Assembly: GCA_000308255.3 (NCBI GenBank)
Contig: HG326663.1
Span: forward strand, 679,269 to 743,268
Direction of reading: 5' to 3'
Source: Anaerococcus pacaensis 9403502
Lineage (GTDB): Bacteria > Bacillota > Clostridia > Tissierellales > Peptoniphilaceae
DNA: 64,000 nt
A model generated the notes under the pieces. That model saw only the letters and a program-made list of their open reading frames with translations, searched no databases and was not told where the DNA came from. The position numbers and the translations under genes were made by a program. The first letter of the stretch is position 1. Every line of letters starts with the position of its first letter. Below are positions 28,755 to 37,255 of the stretch, one piece after another.

Positions 28755-29531
28755 ATGACAGATAACAAAAAAGACCAAGAACACAAAGAAGAAATCAAAA
28801 GAAAGTTTGAAGAATTCTACGAAACACGCGACAAAAAACTTCGCGATGAGCTAATCGAAGAGCACATGTATATAGTAGATATCCTTTCAAATAAATATGT
28901 GGGCAAGGGCATTGAAAAAGATGACCTCTACCAAGTAGCAAGCCTTGGCCTAATATATGCCATAGATAGGTATGATCCTACCAAGGGCTACGAATTTTCT
29001 TCTTTTGCCACCCCAACCATCATGGGGGAGCTGAAGCGCTACTTTAGAGACAAGGGCTGGGTCATTAGAGTCCCTCGCCGCATCCAAAATCTCTACAAGA
29101 AAATCAACAACGCCAAAAAAGTCCTCCCTCAAGAACTCCAAAGAACCCCAACAGTCAAAGATATAGCTGACTACCTAGGAGAAGATGAAGAAACCATACT
29201 AGAAACCATGGAAGCAAGTAAAGTATACTCCCCACAAAGTCTTGATATGAAATACCAAGTTCAAAAGGGAGAAAATTCTATCGACTTATCTGAAATGATT
29301 GGAGAAGAGGATAGAAACTTTGAATCAGTTGAGCTAAGCGATTTGATTGAAAAATCAACAGAAAGATTAAATGACCTTGAAAAAGAGATTTTACAACTAA
29401 GATACTACGAAGGCCGCACTCAAATCGACATAGCCAACACCCTAGACATATCCCAAATGACAGTAAGTAGGATAGAGAAAAAAATCCTCCAAAAATTCAC
29501 TTTAGAGATGGAAAAGATGGAGAGTTTGTAA
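28755..29531 (+). CDS. SigB/SigF-family RNA polymerase sigma factor
   Basis: A 258-residue group 3 sigma-70 factor. Region 2 is visible (DDLYQVASLGLIYAIDRYDPTKGYEFSSFATPTIMGELKRYFRDKG), region 3 (VPRRIQNLYKKINNA), and region 4 (LEKEILQLRYYEGRTQIDIANTLDISQMTVSRIEKKI). The gene follows its STAS and anti-sigma partners. Resemblance is to SigB/SigF/SigG; with no sporulation genes seen, a general stress or envelope role is the likelier inference. A terminator follows directly. Confidence 0.9.
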   Translation: MTDNKKDQEHKEEIKRKFEEFYETRDKKLRDELIEEHMYIVDILSNKYVGKGIEKDDLYQVASLGLIYAIDRYDPTKGYEFSSFATPTIMGELKRYFRDKGWVIRVPRRIQNLYKKINNAKKVLPQELQRTPTVKDIADYLGEDEETILETMEASKVYSPQSLDMKYQVQKGENSIDLSEMIGEEDRNFESVELSDLIEKSTERLNDLEKEILQLRYYEGRTQIDIANTLDISQMTVSRIEKKILQKFTLEMEKMESL

Positions 29532-29532
29532 T

Positions 29533-29566
29533 AAACCACGCTAAGGATAACCCTGGCGTGGTTTTT
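29533..29566 (+). terminator. Terminator after the sigma factor gene
   Basis: AACCACGC / GCGTGGTT, an 8-bp outer stem with a 14-base loop, followed by five T. It probably ends the dnaN-to-sigma gene series. Confidence 0.85.
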
Positions 29567-29681
29567 CCTTGAAATAAAAAAATTATGCAATAGATACTCA
29601 GACAAAAAAATTAAGAAATAGTATATTTAAAATAAGCCTAAGGTAAAAAAACAAGACTAAGTAAAGAAAGAGGTTTAGTTT

Positions 29682-30569
29682 ATGATTGACTATTCTTATA
29701 TAGGCAGTGAGATAAAAAGGATTAGGAAAGAGATGGGTTTATCTCAGGCTAAGCTTGCTGAAAAATCTAATGTATCTATGGATACTATAAGGAGACTAGA
29801 AAACTCTTATACCCTGCCAAGACTTGATTCACTTGTACCTATTTTTAAAGTTCTAGGGATAGAATGGGAGTTATTATTAACTACTAAAAAAGGTTCCTCT
29901 TGGGAAGAGGTAGAAAAGATTTTACGAAAAGCAGACCAAGAGCTTGATCAAAACAATCTTGATAATATAGAAACTTATATTGAAAAACTTAACTACTATA
30001 GAAGTACTCTGCCAATCCAATACAAAATTAAATTAGATCAACATGTATTATTCTTTAAAGCATGTTTAGCAAGAAACCTGGATAAAAATTTAGTCTTATA
30101 TAAAAAATACCTAGAAGATGCACTTAGATTAACAAAAAAAGAAGAGACTTTTAGTAATTTAATATATGATGAATTAGAGATTAGAATTCTACAATCCCTA
30201 TCTGAATACTACATAGATATAGATGAAAACGAAGAAGCTTTTAAGATACTAAGTAATCTAAAAGAAAAGACTCCTAGTGAATCAAAACAATTTCCAAAGA
30301 TTTGCTATAATCTGGCTCGATATTACTATATGGATCAAAGATATACTACTAGTATAGAATTAGCAAAAGAAGGCTTAGAAGAAGGGTCAAGAATGGGAAA
30401 CTACAATCAATTTCCACTTTTATACTACATGCTAGGGATATCCAAATTTAAAAATGGTGACAATGATTATAGAAGTTATTTAGATTCATCAATAGATACA
30501 TGCGATTTATTATTTAAAAATGATTTAAAGAAAATTATAATTTTAAGTATTGATAAGATTATACAGTAA
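29682..30569 (+). CDS. Rgg/PlcR-like HTH-TPR transcriptional regulator
   Basis: A 295-residue regulator with an XRE-type helix-turn-helix (residues 5-60; IKRIRKEMGLSQAKLAEKSNVSMDTIRRLE) and an all-helical C-terminal region with tetratricopeptide-like repeats (KICYNLARYYYMDQRYTTSIELAKEGLEEG). This matches the RRNPP group (Rgg, PlcR, PrgX), often controlled by short peptides. The gene is markedly more AT-rich than the gyrase region, and a two-gene ABC exporter follows, as in peptide-signalling and RiPP loci. The peptide and target promoter are not established. Confidence 0.8.
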   Translation: MIDYSYIGSEIKRIRKEMGLSQAKLAEKSNVSMDTIRRLENSYTLPRLDSLVPIFKVLGIEWELLLTTKKGSSWEEVEKILRKADQELDQNNLDNIETYIEKLNYYRSTLPIQYKIKLDQHVLFFKACLARNLDKNLVLYKKYLEDALRLTKKEETFSNLIYDELEIRILQSLSEYYIDIDENEEAFKILSNLKEKTPSESKQFPKICYNLARYYYMDQRYTTSIELAKEGLEEGSRMGNYNQFPLLYYMLGISKFKNGDNDYRSYLDSSIDTCDLLFKNDLKKIIILSIDKIIQ

Positions 30570-30573
30570 TAAT

Positions 30574-30595
30574 ACCTGCATAAGTGCGGGTTTTA
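30574..30595 (+). terminator. Weak terminator after the Rgg-like gene
   Basis: ACCTGCA / TGCGGGT (one T-G pair, 4-base loop) followed by four T. The short stem suggests partial termination. Confidence 0.5.
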
Positions 30596-30703
30596 TATTA
30601 TGGAGAAACTATTTATACTTATATTAAGATATCTAATTAAACGGACAAATTAATCATGATTAATTGAAAAGCTAATATTAATAATTTATCGCACATTGCG
30701 GAT

Positions 30704-30760
30704 ATGGGTAAGTTTAGTAACTTAGAATATTATGAAAAGGATGAGCTGGTAATAGAATGA
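30704..30760 (+). CDS. Possible 18-residue peptide gene before the ABC exporter
   Basis: MGKFSNLEYYEKDELVIE, with its stop overlapping the exporter start as ATGA. The rest of the 187-base gap (30570-30756) contains a weak terminator and no convincing ORF; a hydrophobic 17-codon ORF starts at 30600 without a Shine-Dalgarno. No good ribosome binding site precedes 30704 either. It may be a leader peptide for coupling, a remnant of a precursor peptide, or chance. Confidence 0.3.
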   Translation: MGKFSNLEYYEKDELVIE

Positions 30761-32487
30761 AAAATCTTATTAAGAAATTTTTTATATGTAATTTATTCTA
30801 TATTGTAGTTTTTTGGATTTTTAACATTATTAGTTTTTTTCTAGATACTTATGTATTAGGATATGTAATGAAACAAATTGAGGCTGGTTTTTATTTGGAC
30901 CAGCTAATTAGGATTATTATAATGATTGGACTTATTATGTGCATAAGTAAAGTGGCTTATAATATGCTTAGTAGTAAGGTTTCGTTTCTTTCTTTTGAGT
31001 CTAGAATGAACTACCTTTTTGATATAAATTCGAAAGCTTTAAATAATAGGTATAACTCTTTTGAAGACGAACGTTTTGTAAGTAGCTACCAAAGGACGCT
31101 AAGTTTTTTTTCTTCCGATATAGAAGGGTATCAAGAAGCAATAAATGGATTTATTGAGATAGTTCCTTTTTTTATATTAACAGTATTTAGTGGCTTTTTT
31201 ATAGGAAGATACTCTATATTAATTCTTCTTATAAGTATAGTTATAGCGATTTTAGTTTTTCCTATTAAAGATAAGATCAATACCTTTGATTTACTTGAAG
31301 ATGAAGACTTAGGAGATATAGAAAACATAAAAGATTACTACCACTCACTTACCACTAATAGTAAATATAGCAAAGATATTAGGGTTTTTCACCTTAAAGA
31401 CATGATTCTAAAAAGATATAGGGATGTAATCGATGACTTATTTGATATTTTTGATAGAAAATCAAAATTAAGTTTTAAAGTTAAGATACAAATTAGTTTG
31501 CTTTTAATTTTAAATGATATATTTATTTTAGCAATACTTTTATTAAAACATAAAAATATACTAGTTAGTGATTTCATAATTATATTAAATATGTATTACC
31601 TATTCAGTGAATCTATTATGAAAGTATTAGAAAGCTATTCATCTATAAAGAAAAACTCTAATCTTTTTGAAAGGTATGATCAAGTTTTAAATAAAAATCT
31701 TCAAGATTTTAATGAATTTGATGTAATAAATAAGTTCAAGGTTGATTTTATCAATGTATCATATAGGTATCCAGGATCTAGTGATTTTGCTATAAAAAAT
31801 TTAAGTGTGAGCTTCACATCTGATGAGAAAATAGCTATTATTGGAGAAAATGGTGCTGGTAAAACAACATTTATAAAGTTATTAATAGGATTGCTTGAGC
31901 CAACTAGCGGGCAAATATTATTTGATGGCAAAAATATATCAGCTGATGATAGAATTAATTATTTTTCATCAACATTTCAAACATCTAAATTATTACCCGG
32001 TAGTGTAGCTGACAATCTCTTTTTCAATAATAAGCAAAATAGAGATTTAGAGTTTATAAAATCTTACATACATAAGAACAAGATTAAAAATAAGTCTAAA
32101 TTCAGAGACCTTGAACTTGAAGACCATATAGGTAACGAATTTTTTGATGATGCCTTTGTACCTTCAGGTGGACAGGAGCAACTAATTGTAACATTAAGAG
32201 CACTTTTATCTAATAAAAGAATGTTAATATTTGATGAGCCTACATCGAACTTAGACATTGACAAAGAGATTAAATTCTATAATATTCTTTCAGAATTTGA
32301 AGATAGAGGATATATAATAATATCTCATAGGATATCTATAACTAATGTAGTAGATAGAATAATAGTTATTAGAGATAAGAAGGTAGAAAATTCTGGAACT
32401 TATCATTATCTTAAAGAAAATTCTCCTTATTTTAAGCATTTACTAGATATATCTGAAGAGCTAATGAAAGGAGCAATAGATGATTGA
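30757..32487 (+). CDS. ABC exporter half-transporter 1
   Basis: A 576-residue fused permease-ATPase. The N-terminal part holds about six membrane segments (FICNLFYIVVFWIFNIISFF; ILLLISIVIAILVFPI; LLLILNDIFILAILLL). The ATPase has GENGAGKTTF (Walker A), TFQTSKLLPGSV (Q loop), SGGQEQL (signature), LIFDEPTSNLD (Walker B) and ISHR (H loop), all intact. It overlaps the next gene by 8 bases; the two probably form a heterodimer that exports a peptide or related product. AT-rich codon use sets it apart from the core genes. Confidence 0.85.
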   Translation: MKNLIKKFFICNLFYIVVFWIFNIISFFLDTYVLGYVMKQIEAGFYLDQLIRIIIMIGLIMCISKVAYNMLSSKVSFLSFESRMNYLFDINSKALNNRYNSFEDERFVSSYQRTLSFFSSDIEGYQEAINGFIEIVPFFILTVFSGFFIGRYSILILLISIVIAILVFPIKDKINTFDLLEDEDLGDIENIKDYYHSLTTNSKYSKDIRVFHLKDMILKRYRDVIDDLFDIFDRKSKLSFKVKIQISLLLILNDIFILAILLLKHKNILVSDFIIILNMYYLFSESIMKVLESYSSIKKNSNLFERYDQVLNKNLQDFNEFDVINKFKVDFINVSYRYPGSSDFAIKNLSVSFTSDEKIAIIGENGAGKTTFIKLLIGLLEPTSGQILFDGKNISADDRINYFSSTFQTSKLLPGSVADNLFFNNKQNRDLEFIKSYIHKNKIKNKSKFRDLELEDHIGNEFFDDAFVPSGGQEQLIVTLRALLSNKRMLIFDEPTSNLDIDKEIKFYNILSEFEDRGYIIISHRISITNVVDRIIVIRDKKVENSGTYHYLKENSPYFKHLLDISEELMKGAIDD

Positions 32488-34210
32488 TAGTATAAAAACT
32501 TCATTATCGCTCATAAGTAGAGCTAGTAAGACTAATAAGAAATTTATAGGAATTTTGATATTAAATGTTGTAATAAGCTCTATTGAGGCCTATGGATTTT
32601 TCAAATTTATAGAACTTATTACCAATTTTATAGCTAATAAAGATTCGCTCGATAAAGCCATTTATGTTTTTATATTTTTGTGCTTACTAAAGTTAATAAA
32701 TACTTATATTAGTACACAATCTGTAAAGATTGGAAATGAATTCATATATCAAGTTGAGGAAGAATTAATAGAAAAATCAATGTCGATATCTTATAAAGTA
32801 ACCGAATCAAAGGATTTTTATGACCTTCAACAGAGAGCTAATTATTCTTTGCGTAATCAGTATGCCTTAGAGAATATGATAGAGGCATTGGTAAATATTA
32901 TCCAAGGAATTAGTATTATAATAGTAACTTCATTTATAATTTCTAGTATATCTTTTTGGACAGGATTTGTCGTATTGATATTAGTTTTTATAAACTTTTA
33001 CATAAGGTTGGTATATTCAAAAAAAGATGAAGATTTTTATAATAAGCTTGCACCTATCAACAACTGGATATGGTATTACCAATATATACCACTTGAAGAT
33101 GATAGATTTATTGATATAAAAGCAAATTCTATGGAGACTAATATTATTAAATCAAGCAAGATTTATATTGACAAAACTATAGAAATATTTACTGACTTCT
33201 ATCATAGAATGGGCATTAGAGATACTCTATCAGATCTTACTGATATACTTATATACTTTTTTGTTTTGATAACGGGTGTAGTTGAGCTTTATAATGGAAA
33301 ATTTAATATAGATTTTTTTGCTATACTCATTATGGCAATATTTAAGATAACAAGTGCCATAAAAGATATTTCGGAATCGTTTGTTGATTTTTGGAGATAT
33401 TCTTTATTCTCTAAGCCTATTATAGAGTTTTTGTCACTACCAGATTCTAGTGAATCACCTATAGAAATCATAGATACTAAGAAAAACCTTTTAATTTCAA
33501 AGAACTTAAAATTTGCATATAATGAGAAGAATGTCTTAGAAGACATAAATTTTGATGTAGATGAAAATAAATTAATAGTAATAATAGGTGAAAATGGTTG
33601 TGGGAAATCTACTTTAGTAAAACTCATAGCAGGAATGTATACGCCAAATCAAGGTCACATCTCTTATAATGGCTATGATACAGATAGAATAAATTACTCA
33701 CATATAAGTCCTGTTTTCCAAGATTTCAAGCTAATAAAAGACTTTACCAGTCTTGAAAATATAAGAACAGAAGCAGGGAATGATTATGATAATAAAGTTC
33801 CTAGGATACTTGATTTATTAAACTGGCAACTTAATTTTGATTTGGGAAAAAGGATAGGAAAAGAACTTAGTGAAGATTATGTAGAATTATCAGGAGGTCA
33901 AGGTCAACAAGTTGCTATTTTAAGGGCTATTTATAACAAACGAAATATAATAATTTTAGATGAGCCAACAGCTTCAATAGACTTGGAAAAAGAAAGAGAT
34001 ATTTATAAAGCGGTTACAAAGCTTAGAGATAATAATATAGTTTTTTTAGTTTCGCACAGACTTTCTTCAGTACATCAAGCAGATGAGATATGGTTTATAA
34101 ATGATGGAAAATTAGAGATATTCACTTCTCATAAAGATGCAATGAAAAATTCAAAGACATATAGAGACTTGTACACAAATTATTATGAAAATTATACAAA
34201 AATTAACTGA
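32480..34210 (+). CDS. ABC exporter half-transporter 2
   Basis: A 576-residue fused permease-ATPase, same length as its partner. Membrane segments include FIGILILNVVISSIEAYGFF, ALVNIIQGISIIIVTSFIIS and FVVLILVFINFYIRLVY. The ATPase has GENGCGKSTL, VFQDFKLIKDFTSLENI (Q loop), SGGQGQQVAILRAI, IILDEPTASID and VSHRLS, all intact. Translational coupling to the first half is likely through the overlap. The exported substrate is unknown. Confidence 0.85.
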   Translation: MIDSIKTSLSLISRASKTNKKFIGILILNVVISSIEAYGFFKFIELITNFIANKDSLDKAIYVFIFLCLLKLINTYISTQSVKIGNEFIYQVEEELIEKSMSISYKVTESKDFYDLQQRANYSLRNQYALENMIEALVNIIQGISIIIVTSFIISSISFWTGFVVLILVFINFYIRLVYSKKDEDFYNKLAPINNWIWYYQYIPLEDDRFIDIKANSMETNIIKSSKIYIDKTIEIFTDFYHRMGIRDTLSDLTDILIYFFVLITGVVELYNGKFNIDFFAILIMAIFKITSAIKDISESFVDFWRYSLFSKPIIEFLSLPDSSESPIEIIDTKKNLLISKNLKFAYNEKNVLEDINFDVDENKLIVIIGENGCGKSTLVKLIAGMYTPNQGHISYNGYDTDRINYSHISPVFQDFKLIKDFTSLENIRTEAGNDYDNKVPRILDLLNWQLNFDLGKRIGKELSEDYVELSGGQGQQVAILRAIYNKRNIIILDEPTASIDLEKERDIYKAVTKLRDNNIVFLVSHRLSSVHQADEIWFINDGKLEIFTSHKDAMKNSKTYRDLYTNYYENYTKIN

Positions 34211-34296
34211 TCTAGCAAAAGTGCGGGTATATTTATTTATTTCATATCTTATAATTAGACTATACAAACCTACTTATAATTAGGAGGTAGGCTATA

Positions 34297-35072
34297 TTGT
34301 ATAAATTTATGGATTTTAAAAGTAACAAAGCTTAATACATAAAAATAATTATAGCAACTATATTAATAAATGTGCTTATGATTGAAAGTAAAGACTTAAA
34401 ATTTAGTGATTTTATAGCCATTGTATCCTATTATCCAACTACCTTCTTGCCTATATACTACCTTAAGGAGATAAAAGAAAATAAGGTTCTTATGATTTAT
34501 GATCGTAACAAACAGTCCTATGAAGCAAGTCCTTCTTTTGTATTGCCCAAAGATAATAGTATAGACAGGGTCTTTCTTTCTTATGATGATAAGCTTATAT
34601 TAGATGATATTAATTTAGATATTGATAAAGATTATGGTTTGGTGGGGGTATCTGGTGAAGGCAAAACTAGTATATTAAACTCCTAACTTGAGACCTCATA
34701 CCTCAAAGAGGGAAAGTCAAATATGGGAATGAAGATATTAGCGATATAAATCTTAGCCTAAGATATAGCTTATACAAGTCATATTTTCAGGATAATGATA
34801 TATTTAATAGCACTCTTGAAGAAAATATAGCACTTAAGAAATCTCCGGTAAATTCTCATGAATTTGAGAGATTAAAAGATGATTATTTCAATAAATTCAA
34901 AGAAGTTGCTGAGACTAATAGATATAATGATGATTTTTTTATAGACAGAGATTTGTTCCTGGATATATTAGATATAAAAAATTTAGATAATCATCAAACA
35001 AATCTAGCCATCCGAGAAGCTTTTGAAAACTCAAATGATAGCACATATAGTTTATTAGCAGATATAAAATAA
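34297..35072 (+). pseudogene. Ruined third ABC exporter gene
   Basis: Remnant of another permease-ATPase gene. AGGAGG (34282-34287) precedes a TTG at 34297, but the frame stops after 12 codons. The same frame resumes with hydrophobic sequence and reaches ILDDINLDI and the Walker A GVSGEGKTS before stopping at 34686. The reading then continues in another frame with IPQRGKVKYGNEDISDI and the Q-loop-like SYFQDNDIFNSTLEENIAL. No signature or Walker B motif is found. Most of the membrane domain is missing. At least one stop, one frameshift and large deletions are visible. Confidence 0.8.
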
Positions 35073-35210
35073 AAACTATTATATAAAAGAAAATATAATA
35101 AATTAATAGATGATTTAAATTTAGGATACTTAGAGGGCAGAGAATTAGGTCAAATATGTAATATAGTTTCATGTGAAACAGCTTATATTTTAAAGGCATC
35201 CTTTAATTAG
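35073..35210 (+). pseudogene. Unidentified coding remnant
   Basis: An open stretch of 45 codons without a start (KLLYKRKYNKLIDDLNLGYL then EGRELGQICNIV) follows the ABC remnant in frame-like fashion and ends in the terminator hairpin. I do not recognise it. It contains parS-like site 4. Confidence 0.3.
35165..35180. promoter_or_regulatory. parS-like site 4
   Basis: AGTTTCATGTGAAACA matches 14 of 16 positions of the parS consensus with the palindrome GTTTCATGTGAAAC. It lies about 14 kb right of oriC, inside decayed sequence, so coding constraint does not explain it. Confidence 0.6.
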
Positions 35211-35219
35211 GATGCCTTA
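35192..35219. terminator. Bidirectional terminator
   Basis: AAAGGCATCC / GGATGCCTT, a 9-bp stem with an 8-base loop, between the ABC remnant and the converging doc gene; the doc stop region overlaps its right arm. Confidence 0.8.
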
Positions 35220-35593
35220 TTTAGATGATTGTTAACCCATGCTAATAGGTCTTTCTCAGAATATTCTGAGCTTGCTATTTTGATTATAATATCTATAAGT
35301 TCCTCTTGATCATAAGATAGCGAATAACCATTGATATATAAATTAGTAAGCATAGCATGTGTATCGATTCTTTTGTTGCCATCTACAAATGGGTGGTTCA
35401 TTATTAATGAATAGCCTAAGTGAACAGACTGGCTTATAACATTTTCATATAAGTACTGACCAGCATATGTTTGAAAAGCAGAATTAACTGATAAGTCTAA
35501 CATAGCTTGATCCCTAACTCCACTACTACCTCCAAATCTATTTATTAAGGCTTCATGCAAGTCGAGAATTTGTTTAAGTGATAATTTTTTCAT
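35207..35593 (-). CDS. doc: Death-on-curing (Doc/Fic) family toxin
   Basis: A 128-residue Fic-fold toxin. The motif HPFVDGNKRID matches the Fic core HxFx(D/A)GNKR; Doc phosphorylates elongation factor Tu and stops translation. Typical Doc features are the short length, the N-terminal ILDLHEALINRFGG and VRDQAMLDLSVNSAF. It overlaps the antitoxin gene by 4 bases (ATGA). Position 11 of the motif is aspartate where glycine is common in Fic proteins; the effect is unclear. Confidence 0.9.
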   Translation of the reverse strand: MKKLSLKQILDLHEALINRFGGSSGVRDQAMLDLSVNSAFQTYAGQYLYENVISQSVHLGYSLIMNHPFVDGNKRIDTHAMLTNLYINGYSLSYDQEELIDIIIKIASSEYSEKDLLAWVNNHLNKAS

Positions 35594-35832
35594 TCTGCTA
35601 ACTTCTTATAGGCAACTTTATTTTTTTCCATAAGCATATCTGAAATGGCTTTTAATGTATCATCGTCGGCGTCAGTTAACTCATCTATCTCTTCATAATT
35701 AATCAAAATATACTTTGGAGCATTGTTTTTTAATATAACTGCAGATCCTTTTTCATCTACAAGTCTTGCCACTTTTGAGAAATTTTGGTTGGCTTCTGTG
35801 ATAGAAACCATTGTTTTTGTATCAATTTTCAT
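35590..35832 (-). CDS. phd: Phd/YefM-type antitoxin
   Basis: An 80-residue antitoxin: N-terminal Phd DNA-binding domain (VSITEANQNFSKVARLVDEKGSAVILKNNAPKYILINYEEID) and a C-terminal tail expected to bind and block Doc. It is upstream of doc and presumably represses their common promoter. A typical Shine-Dalgarno (AGGAGAT) precedes the ATG. Confidence 0.9.
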   Translation of the reverse strand: MKIDTKTMVSITEANQNFSKVARLVDEKGSAVILKNNAPKYILINYEEIDELTDADDDTLKAISDMLMEKNKVAYKKLAE

Positions 35833-35992
35833 AATATCATCTCCTTTATATAATAGTATTAGGATTTATTATACCTACTTTTTATACTATTTTCAATTAT
35901 TTTACTTAACTACTAAGCCAATTAAGAAAACATATTGAACAGCAGGGCCTATAAACATATAATTATTATATAGAAAAATATTTGGAGGGAAT

Positions 35993-36490
35993 ATGAGCGT
36001 TAAAATTAATAATGAATTAATAGAAACAATGTTATATTTTTGGCAAGCTTCATCTGAGGGCGAAAAGGTCGGTGAGGACTTTATCCGTGGTATCGCCGGC
36101 CGTGAAGAAATGGAAATGATTTATGATGAAAATTTTTCTGCTGAGGATGTAAGAAAAGTTTTATCTGCCATCTCAAACAGAGAGCGCCTCAATGAAGATA
36201 CTTCTAAGGAAGCGAAAAAGTTTTGGAACAATAACATGTGGATGATGGAAGATATGGGTGTAGTTAATATGATGGTAGAACCTGTTAAACACCTAAACTT
36301 AGATGATATGGAATCTGACAAGACCCTTATCTTTATCCCAGGCCATGTGGATGAGTATTATGTGAAAGGCGATACTATCCTTATAAACTTCTTTAAAATC
36401 ATGGTAGATATCTTTGGCGGTACTGGAGATGTGACCATGGGCGGAGAGCCATTTGAAGATCATATTCGTAAGATTGTTAGCGAAAATTAA
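35993..36490 (+). CDS. Conserved hypothetical protein
   Basis: A 165-residue soluble, acidic protein without signal peptide or membrane segment. It contains MLYFWQASSEGEKVGEDFI, a central part rich in charged residues and methionine (NNNMWMMEDMGVVNMM) and DIFGGTGDVTMGGEPFEDHI. I do not recognise its function. TGGAGGG precedes the ATG and a strong terminator follows, so it is a single-gene unit inside the toxin-antitoxin island. Its codon use looks less AT-rich than the ABC cassette, which suggests that it is part of the older chromosome. Confidence 0.65.
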   Translation: MSVKINNELIETMLYFWQASSEGEKVGEDFIRGIAGREEMEMIYDENFSAEDVRKVLSAISNRERLNEDTSKEAKKFWNNNMWMMEDMGVVNMMVEPVKHLNLDDMESDKTLIFIPGHVDEYYVKGDTILINFFKIMVDIFGGTGDVTMGGEPFEDHIRKIVSEN

Positions 36491-36492
36491 TT

Positions 36493-36518
36493 ATCAGCTC
36501 AGTTGAGCTGATTTTTTG
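36493..36518 (+). terminator. Terminator after the hypothetical gene
   Basis: ATCAGCTCA / TGAGCTGAT, a 9-bp stem with a 2-base loop, followed by six T. Confidence 0.9.
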
Positions 36519-36568
36519 TGTTGTATTTTGCATTACAAGATATATAATATTTTCAAGGAGATGATATT

Positions 36569-36859
36569 ATGAGCAAATCAGATACTATAAATGTAAGAAT
36601 AGAGCCAGAGCTTAAGGAAAATGCAGAGCGTATATTAAGTGATTTGGGAATATCTGTGTCTACCGCTATAAATATTTATTATAGGCAAATAGTGGAAAAA
36701 AATGGTATCCCTATGGAATTAACTATTAAGCCAAGTCCGGTATTTGAAAATTTGACAACAGCAGAACTTACTGAAATGTTAGAAAAGTCTCATAAGGAAT
36801 ATCTAGATGGAGATTATATTTCGGCTGATGATGCTTTTATGCTTTTGAATGATAAGTAA
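36569..36859 (+). CDS. RelB/DinJ-family antitoxin without a partner toxin
   Basis: A 96-residue ribbon-helix-helix antitoxin: TINVRIEPELKENAERILSDLGISVSTAINIYYRQIVEKNGIP is the RelB/DinJ signature. A RelE/YafQ toxin would be expected within a few bases, but the next 92 bases contain no ORF and the following gene is BrnT-like. It is therefore an orphan antitoxin or one that acts on a toxin elsewhere. AAGGAGA precedes the ATG. Confidence 0.85.
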   Translation: MSKSDTINVRIEPELKENAERILSDLGISVSTAINIYYRQIVEKNGIPMELTIKPSPVFENLTTAELTEMLEKSHKEYLDGDYISADDAFMLLNDK

Positions 36860-36951
36860 TATTTAAGTAACTCTATCTCCATATTTAATATAAATTTGTT
36901 TTACTTTATTCTTAGCTTGATTTTAAATTATAAAATAATTATAATATAATT

Positions 36952-37239
36952 ATGAAATCATTAGAGTTTGAATGGGATGAGAATAAAAATAACATAAATA
37001 AGAAGAAACACCAAGTATCATTTGAAGAAGCACAAACTGTATTCTACGACGAATATGCAGTATTATTCGATGATCCAGATCATTCTATTGATGAAGAAAG
37101 ATTTCTAATTATTGGATACAGCGATAATAACAAAGTTTGCATAGTGAGTCACTGTTATAGGTATAACGATAAAATAAGAATAATATCGGCTAGATTGGCT
37201 ACAAAAAACGAAAGAAGATACTACGAAGAAAATTATTAA
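36952..37239 (+). CDS. brnT: BrnT-family ribonuclease toxin
   Basis: A 95-residue RelE-fold toxin of the BrnT family: FEWDENKNNINKKKHQVSFEEA, DDPDHSIDEERFLIIGYS and IRIISARLATKNERRYYEE are the expected segments. BrnT cleaves RNA and is controlled by the BrnA antitoxin. The toxin comes before the antitoxin, as is usual for BrnTA. No good Shine-Dalgarno is seen; AT-rich promoter-like sequence (TATAAT near 36943) lies immediately upstream, so transcription may start very near the ATG. Confidence 0.88.
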   Translation: MKSLEFEWDENKNNINKKKHQVSFEEAQTVFYDEYAVLFDDPDHSIDEERFLIIGYSDNNKVCIVSHCYRYNDKIRIISARLATKNERRYYEENY

Positions 37240-37255
37240 AAGAAGGGAAATCTAT

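Noticed and set aside
28755-29531. Sporulation sigma factor (SigF/SigG) as the identity of the sigma gene
   Set aside because: The family resemblance alone does not separate SigB from SigF; no sporulation gene is in the window and the anti-sigma is atypical, so only the family is stated.
30600-30653. 17-codon hydrophobic ORF after the Rgg-like gene
   Set aside because: No Shine-Dalgarno, starts in the terminator tail; the ORF at 30704 is the slightly better candidate.
34939-35199. Tyr/Leu-rich minus-strand ORF of 86 codons
   Set aside because: Antisense to the ABC remnant; composition reflects AT-rich DNA and no start signal is seen.
2166-36880. Shared 14-mer AGTAACTCTATCTC at about 2176 and 36865
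   Set aside because: A single short match with unrelated flanks; too little to call a repeat.
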